Positions 55,201 through 64,000 of a stretch of DNA of 64,000 nucleotides are shown here, in pieces; position 1 is the stretch's first letter, and every line of letters starts with the position of its first letter. The translations under genes were made by a program, and so were the position numbers. Origin of the DNA: Undaria pinnatifida (lineage: Eukaryota > Sar > Phaeophyceae > Laminariales > Alariaceae). The stretch covers positions 7,602,701 to 7,666,700 of the forward strand of contig JABAKD010000018.1 of assembly GCA_012845835.1 (NCBI GenBank), given 5' to 3'. The notes under the pieces are model-generated. The model worked only from the letters and a program-made list of their open reading frames with translations. It was not told the origin of the DNA and made no database searches.

Positions 55201-58200
55201 CGTAAGCAGTTGTTTTAAACTGGAAAGGTTCCTTAATCTTCATCACGAATGCATCGGAACGCACACAGCAATAGACTCTCATACTTATCCTCTCTGTTCA
55301 TCAGAAACAACACGAGTGCGCCTAAGAAACACGGCTAATCCGTCAAACGCCAACAACGATTCGTTTTCTTTTTGCACACGGTGCAGAGCACACTCCGTGC
55401 ATACATCTATTCGCGTTCAATGTGTAGGGGAAAACACGCACTACAACATGCGTACGCAGTATAGGTTTTACATCGCAAAGGGACACGCCACGAAACTACA
55501 CGCACTCGCTTCAATCTGTCAGGGAAAACGCCATGCTAATTACACATGTATGTGTATAATCGTCAAACACGAATTACGGTTTCATACGCTTTGGAACACG
55601 AGCTCCTTCAGGCTGACTTGTCCATAAGCAGGCGGGAAAGCAAGTACCAGGTTCTTTGCGGCAATACTTGGACATCTTTGTTTTCGTACAGAGGCCATTA
55701 GCATACACACACGCATTTTAACCCCGCCTTTTCAATGAACCTTTAGCAGCTACAACGAGATTATCTCTCTGTACAGAGGCATGCAGCATGGTGCATTATT
55801 TTTCCGCGACAAGATTATTCTGCTACACGCATGCACTCAAACCAGACTGACACCAGTCGCAAAGCACGCGTTGCATCATGCCGCATACTGCTATATGGGC
55901 AATCAGTATGACACAAACCAAGACGGGGTATAATTTGAACAAGCCAAGCACGCAGCACACTTGCCCCCAAGTTCACGGACACGACGCGCGACATAGCACG
56001 CGACAAATATGGCAGTATCTTTTCAACAACATATCAAACTCACACCTCGAAACGCAAGAAATACATTATCAAAAACGCAGTCGATGCGCCCGCTCCCGCT
56101 GGCTCGGTGTCTCCAGAAAACCCGCACGTCCGCGGAAGCGACGCCGGTGAAATACAGTAGCGGATGCCCCCCCGGAACCCCTCCCCACTCAGAGGAGGGG
56201 CGGGTGCGCCGAGAAACACGACAACTGCTGCTGCATCTGGTGCTGTCCAACACTGCGTGCGTAGCCAGAGCCTCGCGTAAATCATCTCTTTGTAATTGAG
56301 TCCCATCGACATAGGGTCGCGACAGGAACGAACCGATTGACATCGGCAGATGTGTAGCCCTGCGAACCCCGTCTGCTGCTTCACCTCCTCGCTAGGAGCG
56401 GTGTTGGGACGTGGCCTCCAGCGGTCCCTCGCTCGGTTGCAGCGGCCTCGGTCCTTCTCCTAGTCGTGCATTTGCCGAGAACGCGGCGTATTTCACATCT
56501 GCTGTTCCGATCCGTTGCGAAACGATTCCCCAGGCTAACTTTGGTGCGTTCACCTCAGTTATCGATAACTATAGACACGCCTGGGCCAGGCAGGTCTATT
56601 GACCAGAGATTGTCCTTTTTGGGCTAAGGGGGGCTGGTCTGCACTATTCAGGTGCTATAATGAGAGAGATAAGTTGTTGTGTAGTAGCTTCAAACACGAG
56701 GACACAAGCGATGTTAGACTTCATCCCCGGACCCCTGTACCAAGTCCAGAAGAAGATTAATGGAAACCCCTGCCGTCTTCAGATCCAGTTAACGCTCACA
56801 TCAGATCCTCAGCAGTCAATCACCACCAAGAAGATCAGCTATCATCTCTTATCACCAACACTACACACTCTCTGGTGCTCCACTATCCACAGTAACCGTC
56901 AGGTGTAACCGTTAAGTGTAACCGCCAGACCCATTCGTCAGGTGTAACCGCCAGGTGTAACCGTCAACTGTAACCGCCATGTGTGACCGTCCAGTGTAAT
57001 CATGAGATGCAGACGTCAGGGGTAACAGTAAGGTGCAACCGTCAGATGTAACCGTTAGATGTAACCGTCAGATGTAACCGTCAGATGTAACCATGAGATG
57101 TAATAAACGAACGTAACCACCGGTTGTTGTATCCACCAGCTGTTGTATGCTCCCGGTGTCACTATCGGGTGTAACCGTGACCGTCAGGTGCAATCGTGAG
57201 GTGTGACCTTCAGGTGTAACCGCCAGGTGTAACTTGCCGGCGCATCCGTCAGATGTTAGCGCCACGTTGTAACCGCTCGGTGTATCCGCCCGGTGCAACC
57301 GTCAGATTGTCACCGTCCGACGTAACCATCGGGTGTGACCGTCCAGTATGACCGTCCGGTGTCGTAACCGCACCGAGAAACCGTCAGGTGTAGCCACCTG
57401 GTGTAGCCATTAAGTGTATCCTTCAGGTGTGTTCGTCAGGGGTAACTTCAAATGTAACCGTCCGGTGTAACCGCCGAGAGTATTAATCCGGTGTAACCGC
57501 ACAGTGTCTCTGTCCGGCGAAACCGTCAGATGTAACCGTCAGAGGCAACCGTCAGATGTAATCGTCTGGTGTACTGGTTGGGTGTAACCGTGGGGTGCTA
57601 CCGTCCTGTGTAGCTGTCAGATGTAGCCGTCAAATGTAACTTTCAGGTGTGCATTTGCTCCGTGTAATCGCTCGGTGTAACCACTCGGCATAAACGTTCG
57701 GTGTAGCTATTAGGTGCAACCGCTGAGTGGAACCATCCGGTGTATCCGTCCGGTCTGACCAATTGAAATTTTCACAGTATATGAAGTGTTACGCGCTTGT
57801 GCCCCGTGCTCTGTGATGTGTGACCTGTCAGGCGTTCCAACCGGAGGCGTTTTGGAGCATCAAGATGGAGTACGCGGAAGAGGACCAGTCATCGCCCGGC
57901 GGGGTGGCGCGGGCTGATTTCGCCTGGCAGCGGGTGAGACGAGAAAAACTTGCTATTGTCCCCCTTGGGGTTTAGGAAGGAAAATAGTGCACTGCGTTGT
58001 GCGTGCCGGATTGGTGCATGTTTCGTATGTGGGTTAATTGTTTCGTGCTGTAGGTGTTGGCCCTATCGTTTGTAGGTACCGGTTTAGTACTGCTGTACGT
58101 ACTGGCTGCGGCGCTGCTGTGCTGCTGTATTGGGTTGGTCGGCGGGTGATGGTTGAGTGGTGGCCCTGTAAATGTCTCGATTAGAACTGACCACATGAGG

Positions 58201-61200
58201 CAACCTGGACTGCTGGGTTAGGCGCTGAAACCTTTCGTATGCTAGCCGGGCTATTCCAGTGAGTTGCTGTCGGTCGGTCGGTCGGTCGGTCGGTCGGTTG
58301 GTTGGTTGGTTGGTTGGTTGGTAAGTTGGCTGGTTGGCTGGATGGTTGGTTGATTGGTTGGTTGATTGGTTGGTTGGTTGGTTGGTTGGTTGGTGGACCG
58401 GTTGAGTACCACCATTGCTACTTCATCATTTGTATTCCTCTATCACGCCCGACAGGGGAGGCTTTACGACCACGCGTGCTGCACCGTCCTGTACGAGATG
58501 ACGGTGGAAGACGGCGTGGCTGTCGTTTCCAGCGTCGAGGCCCGACGGGTCACCAAAGCGCGGCCAATCCCCATGTCCACCGTCGAGCTCCAGAAGAGGT
58601 GAGGGCTGGTTGGATAGCAAACCAAACTCAACCCCTTTCTCTACACCGTATCCCACCCCTCACCCCCCCTCCCCTGTCTCCTCTCCCCTCGAGAGTAGAA
58701 CCCACGCAATGGGAGCATGTTAAGTGTACAAGGAGGAACGCAATATGTTAGAGGAAGAGATGAGAAAAATATGACGGATGTGCCGTGGAGAATTTTAGTA
58801 CATTAGATACTAGCGAGAGAACGATCGCTATCCTAGGCAGATAGCTGGTGGCCATAGACAGCCAAACAGGCAAGGAAAATAATATAAGCAAAAGGGTTTC
58901 TTGTAATATATGGAAGAAATGTAATGAGCGCCCAAACATTGGAGGTCTCTCCATTAGGAGTAGGAACGGTGCTCCGTCTCGAAAGGGATGCGTGGTCACC
59001 GGTCAAATGACTAAGGCCAGCAACAAATGAGTACGCCCCCTCCCCTCCCCCCTCCCCTCTCTTCCTTATCCCTTCCCCTTCCCCAGCCCCCTTCCTCCTT
59101 ATCCCCTCCCCCTCCCCTACCCCCGTCCCATCGACGTTCTCTCGTCAAATCGCACTCCTAACCCTGATCCATGATCTCGATCATGATCATGCTGTTTAGG
59201 TGTCGAATGAAACGAAGAACCAGGGCGTCCCGCTTCTACCTCGTCTCGTCCCCCGTCCCTCCTACCCCCCCGCCCCCCCCCCCCGAAGTCATCACCTTTC
59301 CCTTCTGAACTCCACCTCCTGATGCTCACCATCTTCCTGCTGTTCGCTGTCGGATAAAAAAAAATACCAGGTCATCTCGCTTTTGCCATGTCCCGTCTGA
59401 GCGCACGATGAGCATTGCCGAGGCATTATATCAGAGGGGCATAATCAGCTACCCCAGGACAGAAACCGAGAAATTCAAGCGGGAGTTCGACATTAAGTGA
59501 GAGGCGGAGGGGGCGCAGGGAGGGGGGCGTGTGTTTCTTATTGTTTATAGTTGGGCTTCCATGACTCGCGCATGCATGACCTCTGAGTAAACCGTTTGTG
59601 CGGCTACGACTTAACCTGTCCATCGGTTGTGCAGCCATGATTTCGTCCTCCAGAAACCAGCAAACTACAAGATTATTGAGTTGTACATTTCTATGCCAGC
59701 CACTAGTATCGTACCCCCAAAAAGCAATTCCTTACATCAGGCCCTCCGTGTGGAGTAGAAGGTGAATCTCATGCCTAATAATATTAAAGTCAATGACGCG
59801 GGTTCGAATCCTTCCGAGTGCATGCCCGTGCTCGTCGGGACTTTTTTCCTGCGTAAAAAAATTGACGAGCGGAAAGCGCGAGAGCGGTGAGTTAGAAGAA
59901 GTCAATGAAAACGACTAGCGTAAAGGGCTGAAAAGTGGGAATGCTGAACCCTATGCGCGATAACTATGAAGGCAAGTACCGGGGGGGAGAATGGAAGGCA
60001 CCTGCGAACACGGCTTGTCCAGAAGGTCGCTGAAGGTGAAAATCTCTTGCGATCAGAGCTGGAAAGAAAAAAATGATGATGAAAAAAAGAAAAGAAAACG
60101 TGAACACCCCGGCTTGTGAGAGATATGGTGCGGTCCGAAGCACCTCTTTTAACTGGGGTTCTCTCTCAACTTTTCCTGCTGAAAACACTATTCCGCGCTA
60201 TTCCCAGGTAACTCTATTCCACAGTATTCCCGAATAACTCTATTCCACATAATTTCCAAATAAATCTATTCCGCACTATTTCCAGGTTACTAAATTACAC
60301 ATAATTTCCAACTAACCCGACTCCGCACTATTTCCAGATAACTCTGTTCCATCTATTTCCAAATAACACTATTCCACGCTTTTTTTTCCAAGTAACTCTG
60401 TTGTTATTTTGTTCCAGCCGATTTGCACTCTCTTAATTGTATGTACCATTATCTTTCCTTGCACTCTCTTAATCCATAATACCGACGGTGTTTTGTCCCC
60501 GTGTATCCCATAACCTCTGCCCATTACGTGTGTGTGTTTTGATGTGTGTGTGTTTTTGCATGCAGCACCCTACTCGGCGACTTTCGAAACAACCCACGGT
60601 TCGGCACCTACGTCGATAGTCTCCTAGACGACGGAGGCTTCTTGTGGCCGCGCGACGGGAGGGGGGACGATAGCGCCCATCCCCCCATTCACCCGACTAA
60701 GAGCGTCGACCCGAACTCCCTCGAGCCCGACGAGAAAAAGGTACAGTAAGAAGTGTGTTTCGAACTGTATATATTATACCCGGGGAGTACCCAGGTATTT
60801 ACTCGAGGATGAATTTAGCAACAATATTTAAGACACCCAGGTACCCCTGAAATCGTCCAAGGCACCGGTTCGGCGACTACGGCGATGGTTTCCTAGTTGA
60901 CGGAGGCTTGTTGTGGCCGCGCAAAAGGAGGGAGCACGGTAGCGCCCATGACCCCACTCTCAACCGACGAAGAGGGTCGACCCGAACCCCCTTCAGCGCG
61001 ACAAGGAAAAGGTGCATTGAGCGTGTTTGGAAGTATTCTCTGGGTATACCCGGGTATCTACTCGGGTATACCCGGGTATCTACTCGGGTATGACCGAAAC
61101 AAACAAGCTTGATACCCAGGTGACGATACTACTGTAGCACGCATTCCCTCATTACAACCCAACCAATAGCGTCGACCCGAACTCCCTTCAGCCCGACCAG

Positions 61201-62523
61201 AGAAAGGTACATTAACAGTGTGTTTGGAAGGGTGTAATATATACTCTGGAGGTACCCGAGTACCTACCCGAGCATGAAAATATCACTTTACCTAGAAACC
61301 TGGGCACCCCAGAGTATACACTAGATACCGGTTTCGCAACTATGCAGGGGGTCTCTCAGACTACGGAGGCTTTTTGTGGCCGCGCGAAGGGAAAGAGGAC
61401 GACAGCCCCCCCCCCCCCCCCCCCCGGTAGCTGTGCGCTCACTGTGGGTCAATGGTTATGGTGCACGTGTAACAGTATGACATAAAAAGAATGGGGTTGC
61501 TACCCCGGTGACGACGCTGTAGCGCGCACCCCCTCGTGACAACCTGACGAAGAGCATTGACCCGGGGTCCCTTCAGGCCGACGAGAAAAAAGGTGCACAG
61601 CAAGTGTGGGTTACTACCTGACTTGGTCTTCATCAATACAAAACACGCGCCCAGTCACAAATGCGCCAGTCGGATGCCAAAAAGGCAGAGAACCCTTGCA
61701 ATAGACAGCAGCTAACTGTAGTTTCTTGTACTTTGAGAGTCATCCCGCGCTAGGAGGTTCGATGAAAAATCGACGAGCAGTGGGATTGCTGAACCCTATG
61801 CGCGATAAAAACTGAAGGCAAGAACCGAGGGGGAGAAGGGACGACACCTGTGACCACGGCTTGTCCAGAAGCTAGGAAGTAGAAGTGTGCAAAAAAAGAA
61901 AAAAAAGAATGAAAAAGGAGGGTGCAGCAGATTCTAAGAACTTTTTGGACGTCTGACGTAAGGAACTCAATGTCTTCACCCTGAACCTGACTTTCGAAGG
62001 CATTTGTTTCGCGCGACCTGACCAACATTTTAACGCGCAAGTCCTATCGCTAATATACTCGAAAAGTGTTCATCCTAACCGATAAACTTTGCGCGCTTGA
62101 GGAACTCAATTGGTAAAAAAACGCTCAAAAAGTGCAAGCCCTCCCGCGGGTCGACTCCCTATTTGATAGCCAGCGAATAAACCGTCGGCCGGTAAGCATC
62201 ATCAGTCAACCAACTCACGGTCCTAGCAAAATTCGGCTGTGCGAAGTCCTAATTTTTTTTTTTCGTTGTGCAGTAGGTGGCGTACGGGCGTTTCTTGTAG
62301 TACACCACCTTTTCGTTCCCTACTGGTACAGGTGATATTTTTCGTAAAATCATTAGTTCGTAATTTCTTCGTGCTTTTCAGTGTTACATCGTTGTTTTTG
62401 CGCCGTTTTTTTGTGTGTGTGTTTTTTTTCGGCACGATTACACGACCATGGCAGATCTATGAGCTCGTGACGAAGCACTTCCTGGCATGCTGCAGCAAGG
62501 ACGCCGTGGGTCACCAAACCAAG
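52119..62523 (+). CDS. TOP3A: DNA topoisomerase III (type IA), partial gene, six exons
   Basis: Joining 52119-52214, 57832-57933, 58456-58598, 59371-59496, 60566-60740 and 62455-62523 gives 237 codons in one frame with matching phases. Motifs in order: [19 protein letters not shown] (domain II/IV boundary), [20 protein letters not shown] followed by TETEKF (active site, catalytic Tyr codon at 59450-59452), [10 protein letters not shown], and [26 protein letters not shown] and HFLACCS favour the alpha over the beta paralogue. Family role: it nicks and passes single strands through a 5'-phosphotyrosine link and works with a RecQ helicase to dissolve recombination intermediates. The Toprim exons (N-terminal) and the remainder of the core plus zinc fingers (C-terminal) are not in the readable window. 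Intron sizes run from 522 to 5617 bases. Confidence 0.9.
52615..54126 (+). repeat. 13-bp minisatellite in TOP3A intron, left part
   Basis: The unit is GTAACCGTCAGGT, with many variants (GTATCC, CCAGGT, ATGTAACC), about 110 units. It resumes after the inserted element at 56892. Each unit holds CAGGTGTA, which resembles a splice donor. Confidence 0.95.
54131..54453 (+). repeat. Left terminal direct repeat
   Basis: 323 bases, roughly 88-90 percent like the right copy by eye. It includes CTAAGGGGGGCTGGTCTGCA and TGGAAACCCCTGTCGTTTTC. The divergence suggests an old insertion. Confidence 0.9.
56570..56891 (+). repeat. Right terminal direct repeat
   Basis: 322 bases matching the left repeat with small indels (CTAAGGGGGGCTGGTCTGCA and TGGAAACCCCTGCCGTCTTC). 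It is followed directly by minisatellite units. Confidence 0.9.
56892..57765 (+). repeat. 13-bp minisatellite in TOP3A intron, right part
   Basis: Continuation of GTAACCGTCAGGT variants, with more divergence (CGGTGTAACCGCTC, GATGTAACC) than the left part. It ends about 65 bases before the next exon. Confidence 0.92.
57832..57933 (+). CDS. TOP3A: TOP3A exon (AFQPEAFW)
   Basis: 34 codons, phase 0 at both ends, after gacctgtcag and before gtgaga. It encodes [20 protein letters not shown], then [14 protein letters not shown], which directly continues the previous exon in family order. Confidence 0.9.
58260..58400 (+). repeat. (GGTC)n/(GGTT)n tract
   Basis: Pure GGTC then GGTT units with interruptions, in the intron just before the TOP3A exon at 58456. 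Confidence 0.95.
58456..58598 (+). CDS. TOP3A: TOP3A exon (GRLYDHACC)
   Basis: The acceptor is cccgacag and the donor gtgagg; the phase runs 0 to 2. It encodes [19 protein letters not shown], then [20 protein letters not shown]. The upstream intron ends in a (GGTC)n/(GGTT)n tetranucleotide tract. Confidence 0.92.
58690..59030 (+). mobile_element. LINE-like 3' end fragment in TOP3A intron
   Basis: It aligns with 63665-64000. The conserved frame reads [20 protein letters not shown], then [20 protein letters not shown] and ends NK plus a stop. The upstream part is broken by stops and indels. Family reading: the C-terminal tail of a non-LTR retrotransposon polyprotein. Confidence 0.65.
59371..59496 (+). 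CDS. TOP3A: TOP3A active-site exon
   Basis: The acceptor is aaaataccag and the donor gtgaga; the phase runs 2 to 2. It encodes [18 protein letters not shown], then [19 protein letters not shown]. The Tyr in ISYPRTET is the transesterification residue of type IA topoisomerases. Confidence 0.95.
59738..60075 (+). repeat. SINE with B box in TOP3A intron
   Basis: The B box GCGGGTTCGAATCC lies near 59798. The body GCGGAAAGCGCGAGAGCGGT, CCCTATGCGCGATAACTATG and GAACACGGCTTGTCCAGAAG follows, then an A-rich tail. 60190-60390 then holds CTATTCCGCACTATTTCCAG tandem variants of about 35 bp. Confidence 0.75.
60566..60740 (+). CDS. TOP3A: TOP3A exon ([10 protein letters not shown])
   Basis: The acceptor is gcatgcag and the donor gtacag; the phase runs 2 to 0. 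It encodes [20 protein letters not shown], then [20 protein letters not shown]. The AHPPIHPT motif is conserved in the family. Three decayed copies follow in the next intron. Confidence 0.93.
60862..61012 (+). pseudogene. Ghost copy 1 of TOP3A exon 60566-60740
   Basis: It matches from CGGTTCGGC onward: GACGGAGGCTTGTTGTGGCC, then AGCGCCCATGACCCCACTCT and GGGTCGACCCGAACCCCCTT, ending GAAAAGGTGCATT. Several indels break the frame. The intron sequence after the donor is also copied. Confidence 0.88.
61145..61212 (+). pseudogene. Ghost copy 2 of TOP3A exon 60566-60740 (3' part)
   Basis: It reads AGCGTCGACCCGAACTCCCT, then CAGCCCGACCAGAGAAAGGT. Only the last third of the exon with its GGTACATT donor and the TGTGTTTGGAAG intron start is present. 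Confidence 0.85.
61327..61596 (+). pseudogene. Ghost copy 3 of TOP3A exon 60566-60740, interrupted
   Basis: The first half (CTACGGAGGCTTTTTGTGGC, CGCGCGAAGG) is at 61327-61405. The second half (CTGACGAAGAGCATTGACCC, CAGGCCGACGAGAAAAAAGG) is at 61540-61596. A poly-C run and about 110 bases of unrelated sequence lie between them. Confidence 0.8.
61750..61915 (+). repeat. SINE 3' part in TOP3A intron
   Basis: It holds AAATCGACGAGCAGTGGGAT, CCCTATGCGCGATAAAAACT, CACCTGTGACCACGGCTTGT and an A/G-rich tail. The tRNA head is missing. Confidence 0.78.
62455..62523 (+). CDS. TOP3A: TOP3A exon (HFLACCS) with GC donor
   Basis: The acceptor is gaccatggcag. It encodes [17 protein letters not shown], then VGHQTK. 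The family match runs through HQT, after which the only fitting splice site is CCAAG then gcaagc, a GC-AG type donor. The later exons are not visible before the window ends. Confidence 0.85.
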
Positions 62524-62700
62524 GCAAGCTTCACCCCACCCCCCCACGCGTGCCCTACCGCTCCCCTCCCTCCCTCCCCCCCCCCCCCGCTCCCTCCCTC
62601 CCTCCTGCGCTCCCTCACTTCCCCCTTCGCCCCCTCGCTCCCTCCCCCTTCCCCCCCTCTCCCCCTCTCCCCCCCCCCCCCCCATTGAACATGCCGATCA
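62524..62700 (+). repeat. CT-rich tract after the GC donor
   Basis: CCCT/CCTC-rich stretch with C12-C14 runs in the intron following the last visible TOP3A exon. Confidence 0.9.
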
Positions 62701-62810
62701 TTGCGTGAGCTAGACAACCAGGGTACCTTTTGGCGGTCACCATGATGGTTGTCGAGTTAGATCATATTGTGCGGGGTGGAGAACCCTAACTCCGCAGAAG
62801 AGGAATGATC

Positions 62811-63141
62811 GCATCACGTAGTGTGAATATGGCAAGGCACCCACGAGGGAGTTACGTAGTAATACCCATTGCTGTCTCTGGAGTGGCCACACCAGAGAGA
62901 ACGAAGTAATTTATTGGTCGCTGTCATCCATAAGCAAGAAAGTAAGCACAAGGTGCCGATGTCCGTCTTATGAGCGGTTCTTGGAAGGGTGCAGTCCACC
63001 CTTCATGCGACTCGCCGAACATCTCGCGGCGCTTCGCGCTTGGTGCAAGCAACGTCTGCCTGGTTGAAAACCCAACGTGCTCCGTCCCGGCATAGTAGGG
63101 ATGCGAGGGTCTATGATCATACGGCTACGGCCATGCACAAA
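62811..63141 (-). repeat. Inverted copy of the repeat at 36863-37180
   Basis: It reads GCATCACGTAGTGTGAAT, TCTGGAGTGGCCACACCAGA, CGCGGCGCTTCGCGCTTGGT and TGCTCCGTCCCGGCATAGTA, complementary in order to the 36.9-kb copy. Confidence 0.82.
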
Positions 63142-63199
63142 CTGAGTACACCCCCCCTCCCATTAGCAATGTACCCACCTAAAAACAAATAGGAGACGT

Positions 63200-64000
63200 G
63201 AGAAAGTTTAAATGACAAAATAAAGTATGGCATGTGTCAGAAAAGAGGTTGCCAGCCATAGCTGATAGGGCTGTATGGGATAAAATAACAAAATGACGAG
63301 CTGGAGTAAAATGGGATAACGTAGTCGAGAAAATTTGGAAGGGTTTGGAAGAGACCATGAGAGGTATTGTCCATAGAGAAGTTTCGCGGGCACAAGACGA
63401 GTAAAAGAAAGTATAGAAGAAAGGGAAATCCTAGCGATAAAGAAATAAGGTGAAAGAGGAGAGACACTTAGATGTATACGGGGGGGGTTGAGGGAAGGTA
63501 TTCGAACGAAAACGTATTTTCACGCCCCCGTAGACTAGGCGAAAAAGGGGAAACTGCGATTTCGTGTAGGGGACCTGGATCTACCAGAAAGAAGAAAGAG
63601 GTGCACCAGTAGTCGGGAGGAGCAGGAGGTGGATGGCATATGTGCCCGTGTGGCATAACAATAGAGAGTAGGACTCACGCAGTAGGGGAGTGTGAAATGT
63701 ACAAGGAGGAGCGGGTTGTGTTAGAAGAGATGAGAAAATTAGACACACGGAGGAGTTTGGTAGGCTAGAGAGTAGTGAGAAAACTATCGCTATCTTAGGA
63801 GACAGATGGTGGCCACAGACGGCGAAACAGGACGGAAATAGAATGCGCAAGCTGTTTCTTTGTATTATATGGAAGAAGCGTAATGAGCGCCCAAAGGTTG
63901 GAGGTGTCTCTATCAGGAGTAGGAACGGTGCTCCGTCTCGAAAGGGATGATTGGTCAATGAATGGTCAAATGACTAATAAGGCAAGCAACAAATGAGTAC
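63200..64000 (+). mobile_element. Degenerate LINE-like retrotransposon 3' region
   Basis: Across several frames it reads ADRAVWDKITK, AGVKWDNVVEKIWKGLEE, RFRVGDLDLPERRKR, then HMCPCGITIESRTHAVGECE with MYKEERVVLEEMRK. Its C-x-C...H-x4-C arrangement is the usual zinc-finger-like motif after a non-LTR reverse transcriptase. The tail reads [28 protein letters not shown]. Stops and shifts show it is inactive. Confidence 0.65.

Larger units (their letters stand above)
54131..56891 (+). mobile_element. Element with 323-bp direct terminal repeats and GTAA target duplication
   Basis: Terminal repeats at 54131-54453 and 56570-56891 both start TATAGACACGCCTGGG and end CTCCACTRTCCACA. They share CAGATCCAGTT, CACATCAGATCCTCAGCAGT and CTACACACTCTCTGGTGCTC. 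GTAA lies at 54127-54130 and 56892-56895. The 2.1-kb AC-rich interior has no recognisable gag, protease, integrase or reverse transcriptase. It is best read as a non-autonomous LTR-type element (TRIM/LARD-like), but the ends are not TG...CA and no primer-binding site or purine tract is clear. Confidence 0.8.

Overview
The window is a repeat-packed piece of a eukaryotic nuclear genome. Two multi-exon genes on the + strand can be read with confidence. (1) A tyrosinase-family type-3 copper protein has 14 exons between about 11.3 and 30.1 kb. All 13 introns are GT-AG, the reading phases match at every junction, and the stop codon is present. Its 5' end is not resolved. (2) The central part of a type IA DNA topoisomerase of the TOP3A kind has 6 exons between 52.1 and 62.5 kb. 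The N-terminal (Toprim) exons were not found, although the gene probably starts downstream of 30.1 kb. A 500-base assembly gap at 50541-51040 may hide some of them. The C-terminal exons lie beyond the window. Exons are mostly 70-220 nt and introns run from a few hundred bases to 5.6 kb. This architecture, together with a tyrosinase carrying an N-terminal PKD/Ig-like domain, suggests a stramenopile, most likely a brown alga. That is inference from family knowledge and was not tested against a database.

Layout. 1-11.3 kb: repeats (a fold-back element, tRNA-headed SINEs, a 540-bp compound microsatellite, a dispersed 200-bp family) plus one candidate exon of an unknown gene at 8524-8689. 11.3-30.1 kb: the tyrosinase gene, with introns holding MITE-like elements, pentamer and tetramer repeats and several decayed partial copies of its own exons. 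30.1-48.4 kb: no confident gene; arrays of C-TTCG-G hairpin-forming repeats, TTCGGTTCCGG-type repeats, MITEs and poly-G tandem repeats. 48.4-49.1 kb: a low-confidence two-exon membrane-protein model. 52-62.5 kb: the topoisomerase. Its largest intron holds a 13-bp minisatellite split by a 2.76-kb element with 323-bp direct terminal repeats and a 4-bp target duplication. 58.7-59.0 and 63.2-64.0 kb: 3' ends of a LINE-like retrotransposon.

The most unusual signal is recurrent. Next to at least seven real exons, across both genes, the flanking introns hold one to three degenerate copies of an exon edge or of a whole exon with its adjoining intron sequence. These copies carry frameshifts, deletions or lost splice sites. 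I call them ghost exons. They suggest that introns here grow by repeated local tandem duplication of exon-intron blocks, with only one copy kept functional. A second well-supported discovery is a MITE family with about 21-bp terminal inverted repeats (GACGCGTGCTACGATAGAGGT and its complement). Three copies here keep perfect 4-bp target duplications.
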